A stretch of DNA of 64,000 bases from Lactiplantibacillus mudanjiangensis (GTDB lineage: Bacteria; Bacillota; Bacilli; Lactobacillales; Lactobacillaceae): contig NZ_BJDY01000003.1 of assembly GCF_005405385.1 (NCBI RefSeq), forward strand, positions 496,001-560,000, given 5' to 3'. The notes below the pieces were generated by a model, which saw nothing but the letters and a program-made list of their open reading frames with translations, was not told the origin of the DNA and did not search any database. This document shows positions 6,879 to 15,003 of the stretch, one piece after another. Position 1 is the stretch's first letter, and every line of letters begins with the position of its first letter. The translations under genes and the position numbers were made by a program.

Positions 6879-8063
6879 GTGCAAAAAACATTAATTATTA
6901 ACGCTGGGAGCTCATCATTGAAGTGGCAATTATTTGAAATGCCTGCTGAAACGGTGCTGGCCAGTGGTTTAGTTGAACGAATTAGTATGCCAGGATCGAT
7001 TTTTACGATCAAGTATGGCGATCACCAAAAATTTGAAACAATCGTGGATAATTTAGATCAAGCCCATGCCGCGCAAATGATGTTGGATGAACTTCAACGC
7101 TTAGCGATTATTAAGGATTTAACGGAAATTACCGCTGTTGCGCATCGCGTGGTTGCCGGTGGTGAAACTTTCAAACAAGCTGTTGAAGTTACGCCAAGCG
7201 TTTTAGAACAAATTCGCGAGTTAAGTAGCTTTGCCCCCTTACACAATCCAATGGAAGCTCAAGGGATTGAAACAATGGCCCAAACGTTGCCTAACGTGAA
7301 ACAATACGCCGTTTTTGACAGTCAATTTTTTACGGATTTGCCAGAAATGAATGCTATTTATAGCTTACCTTATAAATTAACCAAGAAATATCATATCCGT
7401 CGTTATGGCGAACATGGCATTTCGCATGGTTACTTAACTGGTCGGGCTGCGGAATTATTAAAGCGACCTAAAGACACGGTCAATTTGGTCACGATGCACT
7501 TAGGTAGTGGTGCTTCATTAGCTGCGGTTAAAGATGGCAAAGCCTTCGACACGTCAATGGGCTTTACGCCATTAACAGGGGTTACCATGGGGACACGGGC
7601 TGGCGATGTTGACCCATCAATCTTGCCATTTTTAATGGATCAATTAAATATCAGCGATCCCAATGAAATCATGATGATGCTTAATAATGATTCCGGGTTA
7701 CTGGGTGTTTCTGAGATTTCACCAGATATGCGTGAAATCAAAGCCCAAGAAAAGACGAATCCACAAGCTCAATTAGCCGTGGATATCTTTGTTAATCGGA
7801 TTTCAAAATATGCCGGGAGTTACTTAACGGAACTTCACGGTGCCGATGCATTGATTTTTGCTGGTGGGATTGGCGAACATAATGTCCAATTGCGGCAACA
7901 AATTATTGATGAATTGCAAATCTTTGGCGTGAAGTTAGATGCTGATTTAAATGCAGCCGGCCAAGAAGGCGTGATTAGTAGCGCTGATTCTAAGATCAAA
8001 GTGTTGTTAATTCCAACTAACGAAGAGTTAGCGATGGTGCGCCAAGTGGCAGCGATTCAGTAA
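6879..8063 (+). CDS. ackA: Acetate kinase
   Basis: A 394-residue cytosolic enzyme interconverting acetyl phosphate plus ADP with acetate plus ATP, the ATP-yielding end of mixed-acid and phosphoketolase metabolism. Family motifs are the phosphate loop NAGSSSLKWQLF at residues 6-17, HRVVAGGE near 88, YGEHGISHGY near 176, HLGSGAS near 207, MGTRAGDVDPS near 237 and FAGGIGEHN near 328. Length is typical. The start is GTG with AGGAG about 11 nt upstream. It is monocistronic and divergent from the NFACT-R gene. Lactobacilli commonly have several ackA paralogues. Confidence 0.95.
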   Translation: MQKTLIINAGSSSLKWQLFEMPAETVLASGLVERISMPGSIFTIKYGDHQKFETIVDNLDQAHAAQMMLDELQRLAIIKDLTEITAVAHRVVAGGETFKQAVEVTPSVLEQIRELSSFAPLHNPMEAQGIETMAQTLPNVKQYAVFDSQFFTDLPEMNAIYSLPYKLTKKYHIRRYGEHGISHGYLTGRAAELLKRPKDTVNLVTMHLGSGASLAAVKDGKAFDTSMGFTPLTGVTMGTRAGDVDPSILPFLMDQLNISDPNEIMMMLNNDSGLLGVSEISPDMREIKAQEKTNPQAQLAVDIFVNRISKYAGSYLTELHGADALIFAGGIGEHNVQLRQQIIDELQIFGVKLDADLNAAGQEGVISSADSKIKVLLIPTNEELAMVRQVAAIQ

Positions 8064-8169
8064 TTAAGCTTTTCGTAATTTCAGATCAATGATGACGGGG
8101 TTATCGTCAATTCGTGCTACACTGCTTACCAAGAACAAAGCAAAGTTCAACCAGCGGTCGTGACGACCG

Positions 8170-8203
8170 TAAGGAGGGAAGCTCGAGTTCGAGCGGATAG
8201 ATG
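8170..8203 (+). promoter_or_regulatory. Distant perfect SD with hairpin before the start codon
   Basis: TAAGGAGG (8170-8177), a perfect anti-SD match, lies 23 nt from the ATG at 8201, too far for normal initiation. A GC-rich hairpin GCTCG-AGTT-CGAGC (8181-8194) sits between them. Folding it out leaves about 9 nt, an ideal spacing. Confidence 0.55.
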
Positions 8204-8395
8204 ATCGGTTTATTGATTGCTTTAGTAATTGGTCTATGGTTACTCAAAGTCTTCTTTAAAATTGGTTTTAAATTAATTGGATTGGTATTTATGGTTTTCA
8301 TCGGGTTATTTTTAATCCGAGTGGCCTTGTGGTTAGGCGCCGCGGTGTTAGTCATCGGTGGCCTACTATTTTTCGCCAGTCCATTTAGCAATTAG
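8201..8395 (+). CDS. Small hydrophobic membrane protein
   Basis: A 64-residue protein that is almost entirely hydrophobic, with two long helices (about residues 2-24 and 28-60) joined by a short basic turn near KIGFK. Both termini are short. No family is recognised; phage-shock or holin-like small membrane proteins look similar in composition only. It is monocistronic, preceded by an extended -10 (TGCTACACT) near 8113-8121, and ends before a terminator. Initiation seems to use a hairpin-separated SD. The overlapping minus-strand ORF is rejected as a shadow. Confidence 0.65.
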   Translation: MIGLLIALVIGLWLLKVFFKIGFKLIGLVFMVFIGLFLIRVALWLGAAVLVIGGLLFFASPFSN

Positions 8396-8407
8396 GTTAA
8401 AAATTGA

Positions 8408-8446
8408 AATGAGTCTCGAGTTTGATGAAACTTGAGGCTCATTTTT
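8408..8446 (+). terminator. Terminator after small membrane protein
   Basis: ATGAGTCTCGAGTTT pairs with AAACTTGAGGCTCAT and is followed by TTTTT. Confidence 0.8.
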
Positions 8447-8464
8447 AATGGTATTAAACGCTAC

Positions 8465-8626
8465 GGTCGGCTGAAATCTGGTTCTGTGGGGAACGGCTCC
8501 AGCCATAAAGCGGTCTGGGGCCTCGCTTCGAAGACTAAAAACCAGTCTTCAAAGACGTCCCACAACGTAAGGTGGCAAAAAAACGCCACCCAACGTTGTT
8601 GACACGGAACCTGATTTCAACCGGCC
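8465..8626 (+). repeat. Structured intergenic repeat, single unit F
   Basis: A single-unit (about 160 bp) relative of the large repeat family. The outer helix pairs GGTCGGCTGAAATC (8465-8478) with GATTTCAACCGGCC (8613-8626), with a few wobble or mismatched positions. Inside are the family core GTGGGGAACGGCTCCAGCC, AAAGCGGTCT and CCTCGCTT, the hairpin GAAGACT...AGTCTTC, and nested helices ACAACGT (8562-8568) with ACGTTGT (8593-8599) around GGTGGC...GCCACC. Confidence 0.65.
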
Positions 8627-8665
8627 TTCGCTAAACTAAATTTGTTTTTGTTTGGAGGAGATTAT

Positions 8666-8911
8666 ATGGACTTAGCACAGATTAGTCAGCGTGTTAGTTA
8701 TACCGAATTAGTTTATCAACGGGTGAATAAGAAGCTTAATATTGAGTTATCTAAACCGGCCATTGAGGCGCTGGTACAAGCTGTGTTAAGTGATGCCACA
8801 ACGACAATTGAACGGCATGGTAAGAATTATTACGTGAGTAGTGTGACGCGACAAGTACAATTGGTCGTTAATGCCGGTAATTTTCGTCTAATCACCGTTA
8901 ATAAACTATGA
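8666..8911 (+). CDS. DUF3781 family protein
   Basis: An 81-residue protein of the DUF3781 family, judged from the order of conserved segments SYTELVYQRVNKKLNIELSK, then GKNYYV, then the closing FRLITVNKL. Function unknown in the family; no membrane or signal segment. The start at 8666 is chosen because GGAGGAG (8654-8660) lies 5 nt upstream. It is directly preceded by repeat unit F and followed by a strong bidirectional terminator, so it is probably a single-gene transcript. Confidence 0.75.
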   Translation: MDLAQISQRVSYTELVYQRVNKKLNIELSKPAIEALVQAVLSDATTTIERHGKNYYVSSVTRQVQLVVNAGNFRLITVNKL

Positions 8912-8962
8912 AAAAGCGAGGTACTAACTAACGTTTGAACGTTGGTTAGTACCTCGCTTTTT
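8911..8962. terminator. Bidirectional terminator
   Basis: A near-perfect hairpin AAAAAGCGAGGTACTAACTA...GGTTAGTACCTCGCTTTTT between the convergent DUF3781 and antiporter genes. Confidence 0.9.
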
Positions 8963-8968
8963 AGATGA

Positions 8969-10357
8969 TTATTTTTCAAGTTTCAACTGTTGGCGAATCC
9001 GTTTTTCTTCCCCAACCGCAATGATGGCGAGCATGATAATACTCAACACGACCGCAATGTAGAAGACGATAAACGTATCGTTCCAACCATGTAGGTTCAT
9101 CCCTAAGAAGGATAACCCGTTGGCCTTAGGATCAGCGATGGCAGCAAAGCCGACTTGTGCCATCAAGTCCCCAAAGATATAGGCAAACGTCCCAGTTAAC
9201 CCATCGGAAACGTTTAGCGCATTCTTTGGCACGAAGCTGATTACGGCAACCCCAATTAAAAGTTGTGGGCCATAGATGAGCATCCCTAAGAAGAATAAGG
9301 ACGTGTTAATCATCATCGGCGTGGTGCCGTAACGGTATCCCAGCACGACAAAGGCAGTTAAGGCCAAGCAAATGATGGAAACGACTGCCCGCCGACCTTT
9401 TAAGACGTCAGAGAACCAACCCCAAACAACACTCCCGATAATGCCCCCAAGCTGGAAGAGCAACAAGGTATTGGCGCCTTGAGCAACGGTAAAATGAAGC
9501 TGTTGAACCGTGTAGAGCGGTGCCCAGTTAACGATTCCAATCCGTACCACGTAGACAAAGACATTGGCGATACAGAGTAACCAAACCCAAGGACTCTTCA
9601 TGACAAAGGTCTTGAAGATTTCCCATTTACTCATACTAGAAGCGGTTTGGTCCGCAGCGGAAATCTCTTCACCAAAGATCACTTCACTGGAATCCCAACC
9701 AAGTTCTTGCGGGTCATCGGCGCCATAAAACAGTCCCCAGAATCCAATAATGAGACCAATAATAGCAGGAAAAATAAACATACCGCCGACGTTACCAGCA
9801 AATAAATGATTGGCCCCCCAGAGCGCAATGACCCCAGCAACTGCGCCACCAAATTCATGGGAGATATTCCAAATCCCAATGTAGCGACCACGCGACGTGG
9901 TGGTTGTCCACCGTGAAATTGTGGAGAGCGAGGCTGAACCACCCGGAGATTGGAAGACCCCGTTCAATGACCAGAGCACTAAGATTAAGCCTACTGGGGC
10001 GTTGTTCATTAACAACGCCACCCCGATGATTAAGGTCATTAAAGCGGCCAAAATCAACAGGAAGGACATGAAGCGCTTAGTGTTCTTGCCATCAACCACG
10101 TAACCGAGAACCGTTTTCCCAATCCCATAGGCGAGTGAGAAACCATAACCGATCCAGCCTAACGCGGTAGTTGAAATGCCATCCTTAACGAGCAATGGTT
10201 GTGCCGCGGAGAGGTTGTTACGGATCAGGTACATACTGAAATAAACAAAGAAAACGACCAAAAAAGCTTTTAGAAATTCCCGTAACCAACGTTGACGTTG
10301 ATCAGCGATGGAAAGTCCCAGCTTCTTAGGGCGTTTTAGGTCAAAATAATGCCACAT
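8969..10357 (-). CDS. uhpT: OPA-family sugar-phosphate antiporter (UhpT/GlpT-like)
   Basis: A 462-residue, 12-helix major facilitator of the organophosphate:phosphate antiporter family. The signature lies in helix 1 and after (YFSMYLIRNNLSAAQPLL, cf. the conserved Arg of UhpT/GlpT), followed by SLAYGIGKTVLGYVVDGK and the second-half RIGIVNWAPLY. It should import hexose phosphate or glycerol phosphate in exchange for phosphate. The choice of hexose phosphate is by overall resemblance only. No UhpABC-type sensor genes lie nearby. The promoter carries a cre-like site. The start is ATG with GAAGGGG. Confidence 0.75.
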   Translation of the reverse strand: MWHYFDLKRPKKLGLSIADQRQRWLREFLKAFLVVFFVYFSMYLIRNNLSAAQPLLVKDGISTTALGWIGYGFSLAYGIGKTVLGYVVDGKNTKRFMSFLLILAALMTLIIGVALLMNNAPVGLILVLWSLNGVFQSPGGSASLSTISRWTTTTSRGRYIGIWNISHEFGGAVAGVIALWGANHLFAGNVGGMFIFPAIIGLIIGFWGLFYGADDPQELGWDSSEVIFGEEISAADQTASSMSKWEIFKTFVMKSPWVWLLCIANVFVYVVRIGIVNWAPLYTVQQLHFTVAQGANTLLLFQLGGIIGSVVWGWFSDVLKGRRAVVSIICLALTAFVVLGYRYGTTPMMINTSLFFLGMLIYGPQLLIGVAVISFVPKNALNVSDGLTGTFAYIFGDLMAQVGFAAIADPKANGLSFLGMNLHGWNDTFIVFYIAVVLSIIMLAIIAVGEEKRIRQQLKLEK

Positions 10358-10399
10358 AAATACCCCTTCTTCGAATGTAAAAATTTATCGACCAATTTC

Positions 10400-10429
10400 A
10401 GTATAGCACAGAAACTGAAAACGGTTGCT
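10400..10429 (-). promoter_or_regulatory. Promoter with cre-like site for the antiporter gene
   Basis: Minus-strand TATACT (10405-10400). A cre-like sequence TGAAAACGGTTGCT at 10416-10429 (12 of 14 consensus positions) covers the -35 region, consistent with CcpA repression. Confidence 0.4.
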
Positions 10430-10435
10430 TTGCTT

Positions 10436-10789
10436 TCAAAGTAGGGTTCCTAACCAGACCATCGCTAGCCCACCAATTAGGCTTAAGCCTAAGTAGCTAC
10501 CAGCAGTTTTCAAACGTCCATTACGAGCCAATAGCACAATTTCGTTAATCATTGTTGAAAAGGTCGTTAGGCCACCCATAATACCGGTACCTAAGAATAG
10601 TTGCCAGTTGGCGGATAACGAACTCGTCATATCCCAGCCTAGCAATAATGCCCCAACGAGATTAATGCCAAGCGTGGCTACGGGTAAGGCTAGTCGCTGG
10701 TTTAAAGGTCTGGCGAGCCGCATAACACTGTATCGAGTAAGCGCCCCTAAAGTAGCACCACTACTCACTAATCCGATCAATTCCCACAT
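10436..10789 (-). CDS. crcB: Fluoride channel subunit CrcB/Fluc (second)
   Basis: A 117-residue, four-helix membrane protein of the CrcB/Fluc fluoride-exporting channel family, with the central break motif GGLTTFSTM near residue 73 and an N-terminal GATLGALTRYSV. Its ATG shares one base with the TGA of the upstream paralogue, so translation is coupled. Firmicutes often encode heterodimeric Fluc pairs like this, which work as dual-topology partners expelling cytosolic fluoride. Confidence 0.9.
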   Translation of the reverse strand: MWELIGLVSSGATLGALTRYSVMRLARPLNQRLALPVATLGINLVGALLLGWDMTSSLSANWQLFLGTGIMGGLTTFSTMINEIVLLARNGRLKTAGSYLGLSLIGGLAMVWLGTLL

Positions 10790-11172
10790 CAGCGTCCCTC
10801 CTCAGGTAACCAATATTGACTCAATAAGTTACCTGCGAGTCCGGCTAACAAGCCGAGGCCTAAACTAGCGCTAACGTAGGCTAATACTAGTCCGGTTTGG
10901 CCTTGTTGCCACAAGGTGAGGGTTTCTAATGTAAAGGTCGAGAAGGTGGTGAAACTACCGATTAAGCCAACACTTAGGCCAGTAACGACGGCTTCACTAA
11001 CTGGTAACCGCGCTGGTAATAGGGTGGTCGTTAAGCTTAACAAAAATGCCCCAGTAACGTTAATGATGACGGTGATCCAGAAATGTTGTGGCCAACTAAC
11101 AAGTAAGCCGAGTGCTTCACGACAACCCCCACCGATAGCCGCGAATAATGCAATGTAAATGATTTTTCTCAT
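10789..11172 (-). CDS. crcB: Fluoride channel subunit CrcB/Fluc (first)
   Basis: A 127-residue, four-helix CrcB/Fluc subunit. Motifs are GGGCREALG at about residues 14-22 and GSFTTFSTF near residue 75. The start at 11172 has AGAGG 7 nt upstream; a longer ORF from 11265 has no ribosome site. It is the first gene of a two-gene operon with the other subunit. I looked for a fluoride riboswitch in the roughly 60-nt leader and saw none. Divergent from the ABC-F gene. Confidence 0.9.
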   Translation of the reverse strand: MRKIIYIALFAAIGGGCREALGLLVSWPQHFWITVIINVTGAFLLSLTTTLLPARLPVSEAVVTGLSVGLIGSFTTFSTFTLETLTLWQQGQTGLVLAYVSASLGLGLLAGLAGNLLSQYWLPEEGR

Positions 11173-11227
11173 AGTCTGCCTCTTTGATTTCAGAAAATAC
11201 TTTAATTTTACTGAAAATTGGCTGGAG

Positions 11228-11256
11228 TTGCAAAATAAGTTGAAGCATGCTAATGT
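11228..11256 (+). promoter_or_regulatory. Promoter of ABC-F attenuator transcript
   Basis: TTGCAA (11228-11233), a 17-bp spacer, and an extended -10 TGC-TAATGT (-10 at 11251-11256). Predicted start about 11263. Confidence 0.65.
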
Positions 11257-11293
11257 ATAAAACAACTTATGAAAGTACGGAGGATTTCAGCCA

Positions 11294-11305
11294 ATGCGCA
11301 ACTAA
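11294..11305 (+). CDS. Three-codon leader ORF (Met-Arg-Asn)
   Basis: ATG CGC AAC TAA with a GGAGG site (11279-11283) 10 nt upstream, inside the ABC-F leader. Such mini-ORFs let a ribosome stalled by an antibiotic change leader folding. Its position ahead of competing hairpins supports that role. Confidence 0.65.
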   Translation: MRN

Positions 11306-11322
11306 TTAATGCCAGTAATTGA

Positions 11323-11432
11323 ACAGTGACACCTGATGAAACAAGGGGTGGACTGTCGTTTTTGGGATTAATTAGGGGCGCTGGTGGAATCTAAAACCAG
11401 CGGTCTCGCTCAATGTGAGGACGCTTTTTTTG
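11323..11432 (+). terminator. Transcription attenuator of the ABC-F gene
   Basis: Three elements in order. Hairpin ACAGT-GA-CACC...GGTG-G-ACTGT (11323-11356). Anti-terminator CGCTGGT (11379-11385) with ACCAGCG (11396-11402). Terminator starting AGCGGTC (11399-11405), pairing with GACGCT (11420-11425) and ending in seven T. The last two share bases 11399-11402, so they exclude each other. Confidence 0.8.
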
Positions 11433-11471
11433 TGCCCAAATTTAATCCCTGCCAACAAGGGGGAATTTTAA

Positions 11472-12986
11472 ATGTCTGAAATTAAAATCAAGCAAGTTGA
11501 AAAATTAGTGAATGGTCAACGTTTATTTGAAGTGGACCAGCTAACAGCGACAACTGGTGATAAGATCGGTATCGTGGGTCGTAATGGCGCCGGTAAATCA
11601 ACGTTAGCACGATTGTTAACTGGTGAAGATATAGATTATACCGGTCAAGTGAGTGTGGATAGTCCGATAATCGATGTCGCGCAAATTGCACCGACCCAAG
11701 ATCGTAGTGGTGGTCAAGCGATGATGGCACGAGTTCGGGCAGCGTTAAGTACGCGGCCCGAAATCTTGATTTTGGATGAACCGTCATCAAACTTGGATGA
11801 ATCCCATCAAGCCTGGTTAATTAAGCAGTTGCGTCACTATCAGGGGTTATTATTGTTAATTTCCCATGATCGGCACTTGTTAAATGCCGTCACAACCCAA
11901 ACTTGGGCCGTGCGCCATCAAGCATTTACGGCGTATGCTGGCAATTATGCCGACTATATTGCCATGCGCGATCAACAGATTGCCAGTCAACAAGCCGCCT
12001 ATGTCCGGCAGCAACGGCATCAACATGATTTGAAATTAGCGGTCCAAGCGCGTCATGAAAAGGCACAACGGATTCGTAAAGGGAAACGAAGCATGAGTGC
12101 TGGTGAATGGGCTAATTCTAAATCATTACGTGAAGCAACTGCGGCTAAAATGGATCGTAGTGCCAAAAAACTCATTGAACGTGGTGATCGTGAGGCCAAC
12201 TTGACTAAGCCATTTACGCAAGTTGGGTTTAAGTTAGTCGCGACGGATTTTCCAAATTTAATCGGTAAGACGGTTGCCACGGCAACGAACTTGACGTTAC
12301 GTCGAGATCAAAAAGTATTGTTAAAGCACGTGAGTTTTCAGATCAAACCGGGTGATCGGGTGGCCTTAGTTGGGCCAAATGGGAGTGGTAAGACAACGTT
12401 ACTACAAGCCATTTTAGCTGGTCAATCTGGTTTGACAACCGCGCCAACTGCTAAGATCGGGGTATTCCAGCAAGATATGACAGTCTTGGATGGTCATTTG
12501 ACGGTCTGGCAAACGGTGCGGGCGGCCAGTCAGTTGCCTGATCAAACGTTACGAAATGTGATGGGGGCATTAGGGTTAGCCGCACGTTTCTATGATCAAT
12601 CCGTCGCTGTTTTAAGTGGCGGCGAACTAGTGAAACTACAGCTAGTCGTGATTTTAGTGGGTAACTATAATGTGTTGATGTTAGATGAACCAACGAATTA
12701 TTTGGACGTCGATGCGTTGGATGCCTTAGCGGATTATTTACGTGATTATCCAGGAACCGTGATCTTTGTTTCACATGATGCGACCTTTAGTGAGCAAGTG
12801 GCCACGCGTCAGTTAATTTTGAAAGACCAAGACTTAACCGATCCTGATCAAGTGGCTGTCAAAGCGCCGGCTACGTCAGACTTACCATTGTTACAATTCA
12901 AGTATGATCAATTAATGGCTGATCCCATGGCTAAAACGGCTGATATTCAAGCCTTACGTGATCAGATTGAGGCGGCAAAAGGTTAA
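11472..12986 (+). CDS. ABC-F ribosome-protection ATPase
   Basis: A 504-residue soluble protein with two fused ABC domains and no membrane segments. ABC1 covers residues 1-160 (Walker A GRNGAGKST near 36, Walker B LILDEPSSNLDE near 100). An Arg/Lys-rich interdomain linker lies at about 175-245, and ABC2 follows (Walker A GPNGSGKTT near 298, signature LSGGE, Walker B LMLDEPTNYLD). This is the ARE-type ABC-F layout: it binds the E site and displaces peptidyl-transferase drugs such as lincosamides, pleuromutilins or streptogramins A. Which drugs cannot be told from sequence. ABC1 is shorter than usual before its SGGQ signature. Regulated by the attenuator just upstream. Confidence 0.9.
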   Translation: MSEIKIKQVEKLVNGQRLFEVDQLTATTGDKIGIVGRNGAGKSTLARLLTGEDIDYTGQVSVDSPIIDVAQIAPTQDRSGGQAMMARVRAALSTRPEILILDEPSSNLDESHQAWLIKQLRHYQGLLLLISHDRHLLNAVTTQTWAVRHQAFTAYAGNYADYIAMRDQQIASQQAAYVRQQRHQHDLKLAVQARHEKAQRIRKGKRSMSAGEWANSKSLREATAAKMDRSAKKLIERGDREANLTKPFTQVGFKLVATDFPNLIGKTVATATNLTLRRDQKVLLKHVSFQIKPGDRVALVGPNGSGKTTLLQAILAGQSGLTTAPTAKIGVFQQDMTVLDGHLTVWQTVRAASQLPDQTLRNVMGALGLAARFYDQSVAVLSGGELVKLQLVVILVGNYNVLMLDEPTNYLDVDALDALADYLRDYPGTVIFVSHDATFSEQVATRQLILKDQDLTDPDQVAVKAPATSDLPLLQFKYDQLMADPMAKTADIQALRDQIEAAKG

Positions 12987-13042
12987 TAAAGCTCATTTTT
13001 TGAGCAAAATATATCCCGAAACGCTTGATTTGTGCTTTACTT

Positions 13043-13055
13043 TAAGTAGTACTTA
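13043..13055. promoter_or_regulatory. Dyad upstream of glutathione peroxidase
   Basis: A perfect dyad TAAGTA-G-TACTTA about 20 bp ahead of the gpx ribosome-binding site. Operator candidate, protein unknown. Confidence 0.3.
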
Positions 13056-13088
13056 GCGCATCAATTGAGATGAGTGGAGGGAATGCTG

Positions 13089-13562
13089 ATGGCATCAATT
13101 TATGATTTTAACGTCACTGAAATGAGTGGCGAAGAATTGCCCTTAGAACAATATCGTGGGCAAGTTTTATTGATTGTGAATACCGCTAGTAATTGTGGCT
13201 TGGCGCCGCAATTCAAAGGCTTAGAAGACTTATATAAGAAATATCATGATGAAGGCTTAGTCGTGCTCGGGTTACCATCAAACCAATTCCATCAGGAAAA
13301 AGCCGATGATGAAGCGACCCATGATTATTGTCAACGCCACTATGGAGTGACGTTCCCAATGACCAAACGGGTGCTGGTGAATGGCGATGAAGAAGATCCG
13401 TTATTTACCTATCTGAAACAAACCGCCGGTCATGGCCGAATTAAGTGGAACTTTACGAAGTTTCTAATTGGGCGTGATGGGCGTGTGTTGAATCGGTTTG
13501 CACCAGTCACACGACCAGAAACATTTGAAGCTGAGATTCGTGATGCGTTAGCTGATCGTTAG
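13089..13562 (+). CDS. Glutathione peroxidase family (thiol peroxidase)
   Basis: A 157-residue thioredoxin-fold peroxidase. The peroxidatic Cys36 is in NTASNCGLAPQF, Gln66 in PSNQF and Trp120-Asn121 in KWNFTKFL: the catalytic tetrad with Cys in place of selenocysteine. Cys81 (HDYCQRHYGV) sits where the resolving Cys of thioredoxin-dependent members lies, so electrons probably come from thioredoxin, as expected in a lactobacillus. The ATG at 13089 is chosen over 13074 and 13083 for its 8-nt spacing to GGAGG. It forms an operon with the reductase 20 nt downstream. Confidence 0.88.
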   Translation: MASIYDFNVTEMSGEELPLEQYRGQVLLIVNTASNCGLAPQFKGLEDLYKKYHDEGLVVLGLPSNQFHQEKADDEATHDYCQRHYGVTFPMTKRVLVNGDEEDPLFTYLKQTAGHGRIKWNFTKFLIGRDGRVLNRFAPVTRPETFEAEIRDALADR

Positions 13563-13581
13563 AGAAAGGGGTTCATGAAGT

Positions 13582-14412
13582 TTGGAAACATATACATTAC
13601 GTGATGGCTTAACTTTACCAAAAGTTGGATTTGGGACATTCAGGTTAAACGGTGCCGCTGGTGTGCAAGTGATTGATTCAGCGATTGATCGTGGCTATCG
13701 GCTACTGGATACGGCGTTTAATTATGAAAATGAAGGTGTTGTTGGTGAAGCGGTTCGTCGTTCGCGAGTACCGCGGTCGGAATTAGTAATTTCTTCTAAA
13801 CTCCCTGGTCGGCATCATGCTTACCATGAAGCGATTGCGACGATTGAAGAATCACTGTTTCGGGCTGGTTTGGACTACTATGATTTGTATTTGATTCATT
13901 GGCCAAACCCAAAGGAAGATCACTATGTTGAAGCTTGGCAGGCGTTAATCGATGCACAAAAGTTTGGTTTAGTGCGATCCATCGGTGTCTCCAACTTCTT
14001 ACCTGAACATTTAGATCGCTTGGAAAAGGAAACTGGTGTTTTACCGGTCATTAATCAAGTGGAATTGCATCCATACTTTAATCAGCAAGCGCAACGTGAG
14101 TACAATCAAGCTCATGGGATTTTGACACAAGATTGGAGTCCACTCGGTCGGGCCAGTGAAATGCTCGGCAATCCGACGCTAAAAACGATTGCGGCCCGTT
14201 ATCATAAGAACGTTGGTCAATTGATTTTACGTTGGGAATTACAATTAGGGACGTTACCGATTCCAAAGTCATCAACGCCTAGTCGTCAAGCAGGCAATTT
14301 AGACTTATTTGACTTTGAAATCAACGCCGAAGATATGGCGACGATTAATGGGTTAAGTCGTCCAGATGGTCGCTTGAAAGATCAAGATCCAGCTGTTTAT
14401 CAAGAATTTTAA
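13582..14412 (+). CDS. Aldo/keto reductase (DkgA-like)
   Basis: A 276-residue aldo/keto reductase of the 2,5-diketo-gluconate reductase-like class. The catalytic Asp-Tyr pair lies in LLDTAFNYENE (about residues 42-50), Lys in ISSKLPG and His in YLIHWPNP. The SIGVSNF motif and the C-terminal PIPKSSTPSRQAGNLDLF NADPH loop are complete. The start is TTG (13582), about 10 nt after a GAAAGGGG site. Co-transcribed with the peroxidase, suggesting a redox or aldehyde-detoxification unit. Substrate undetermined. Confidence 0.85.
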   Translation: METYTLRDGLTLPKVGFGTFRLNGAAGVQVIDSAIDRGYRLLDTAFNYENEGVVGEAVRRSRVPRSELVISSKLPGRHHAYHEAIATIEESLFRAGLDYYDLYLIHWPNPKEDHYVEAWQALIDAQKFGLVRSIGVSNFLPEHLDRLEKETGVLPVINQVELHPYFNQQAQREYNQAHGILTQDWSPLGRASEMLGNPTLKTIAARYHKNVGQLILRWELQLGTLPIPKSSTPSRQAGNLDLFDFEINAEDMATINGLSRPDGRLKDQDPAVYQEF

Positions 14413-14482
14413 TCTAAAAGTTGAAAGTTAAGTATGGCGGTAAAAACTTTACTAGAATTGACTTAAGTCATGCTAAATTGAT

Positions 14483-14888
14483 CACCTACGCCAACCAGCG
14501 ATTCTGCCGGCGGTGGGGACCGGCTCCAGCCAAAGTGCGGGCTTCCACCTCGCTTTTAAGCCTAGCCTAAACCGCTAGTCTTAAAAGTCGTCCACAGCGT
14601 AAGCTCGGAAAAATCATCCGGACTAACGCTGCTTTCACGGCCGGCGCCATCACTGGCTGACTCCGGTTGTATTGTAAATACCAATCAATTTTGTAATCAC
14701 CATCATAACCGAGAATGAGTCCACATTGAGCCCAGCCGTGGGAAGCTCTTAGCGATTTATCGCTTAGCGCTTGGCGTTTTTGAAACACGGACTTGGTGGC
14801 TCAAAACGATGGTTCAGACCGCTTTTTGGCTGAACCCGGTCCGCCCACAGCGTTCCGGCTCAAGGTGGGCGAACGGTAGGTGGCAAGT
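14483..14888 (+). repeat. Structured intergenic repeat, copy B (dimer)
   Basis: A well-conserved copy between the reductase and greA. It starts TCACCTACGCC and ends CGGTAGGTGGCAAGT. The left half has core CCAGCCAAAGTGCGGGCTT; the right half has the inverted core, with hairpin GTTCAGACC...GGCTGAAC. The variable helix is CAGCGT (14595-14600) with ACGCTG (14626-14631). The sequence upstream (TTGACTTAAGTCATGCTAAATT) is also shared with copy C, so the element extends slightly beyond the terminal repeat. Confidence 0.85.
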
Positions 14889-14954
14889 AGGTGGTGAATA
14901 CTTGCCATATCAACGATTATTGCTAAAAAGTAGCTTTCAACCGTTAGTTTTAAT

Positions 14955-15003
14955 TAAAAAAATGAGGTCGCTAGGATAAAATTCCCAGTGACCTCATTTT
15001 TTA
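14955..15003. terminator. Terminator of greA
   Basis: A hairpin with AAAATGAGGTC...GACCTCATTTTTT, A/T tracts on both sides, at the 3' end of the minus-strand greA. Confidence 0.85.

Noticed and set aside
8107-8391. 94-codon minus-strand ORF overlapping the small membrane gene
   Set aside because: Asn/Pro/Lys-rich composition typical of the complement of a hydrophobic gene; the plus-strand ORF is better supported.
11173-11265. Fluoride riboswitch before the crcB pair
   Set aside because: The leader is short and shows no recognisable riboswitch core.
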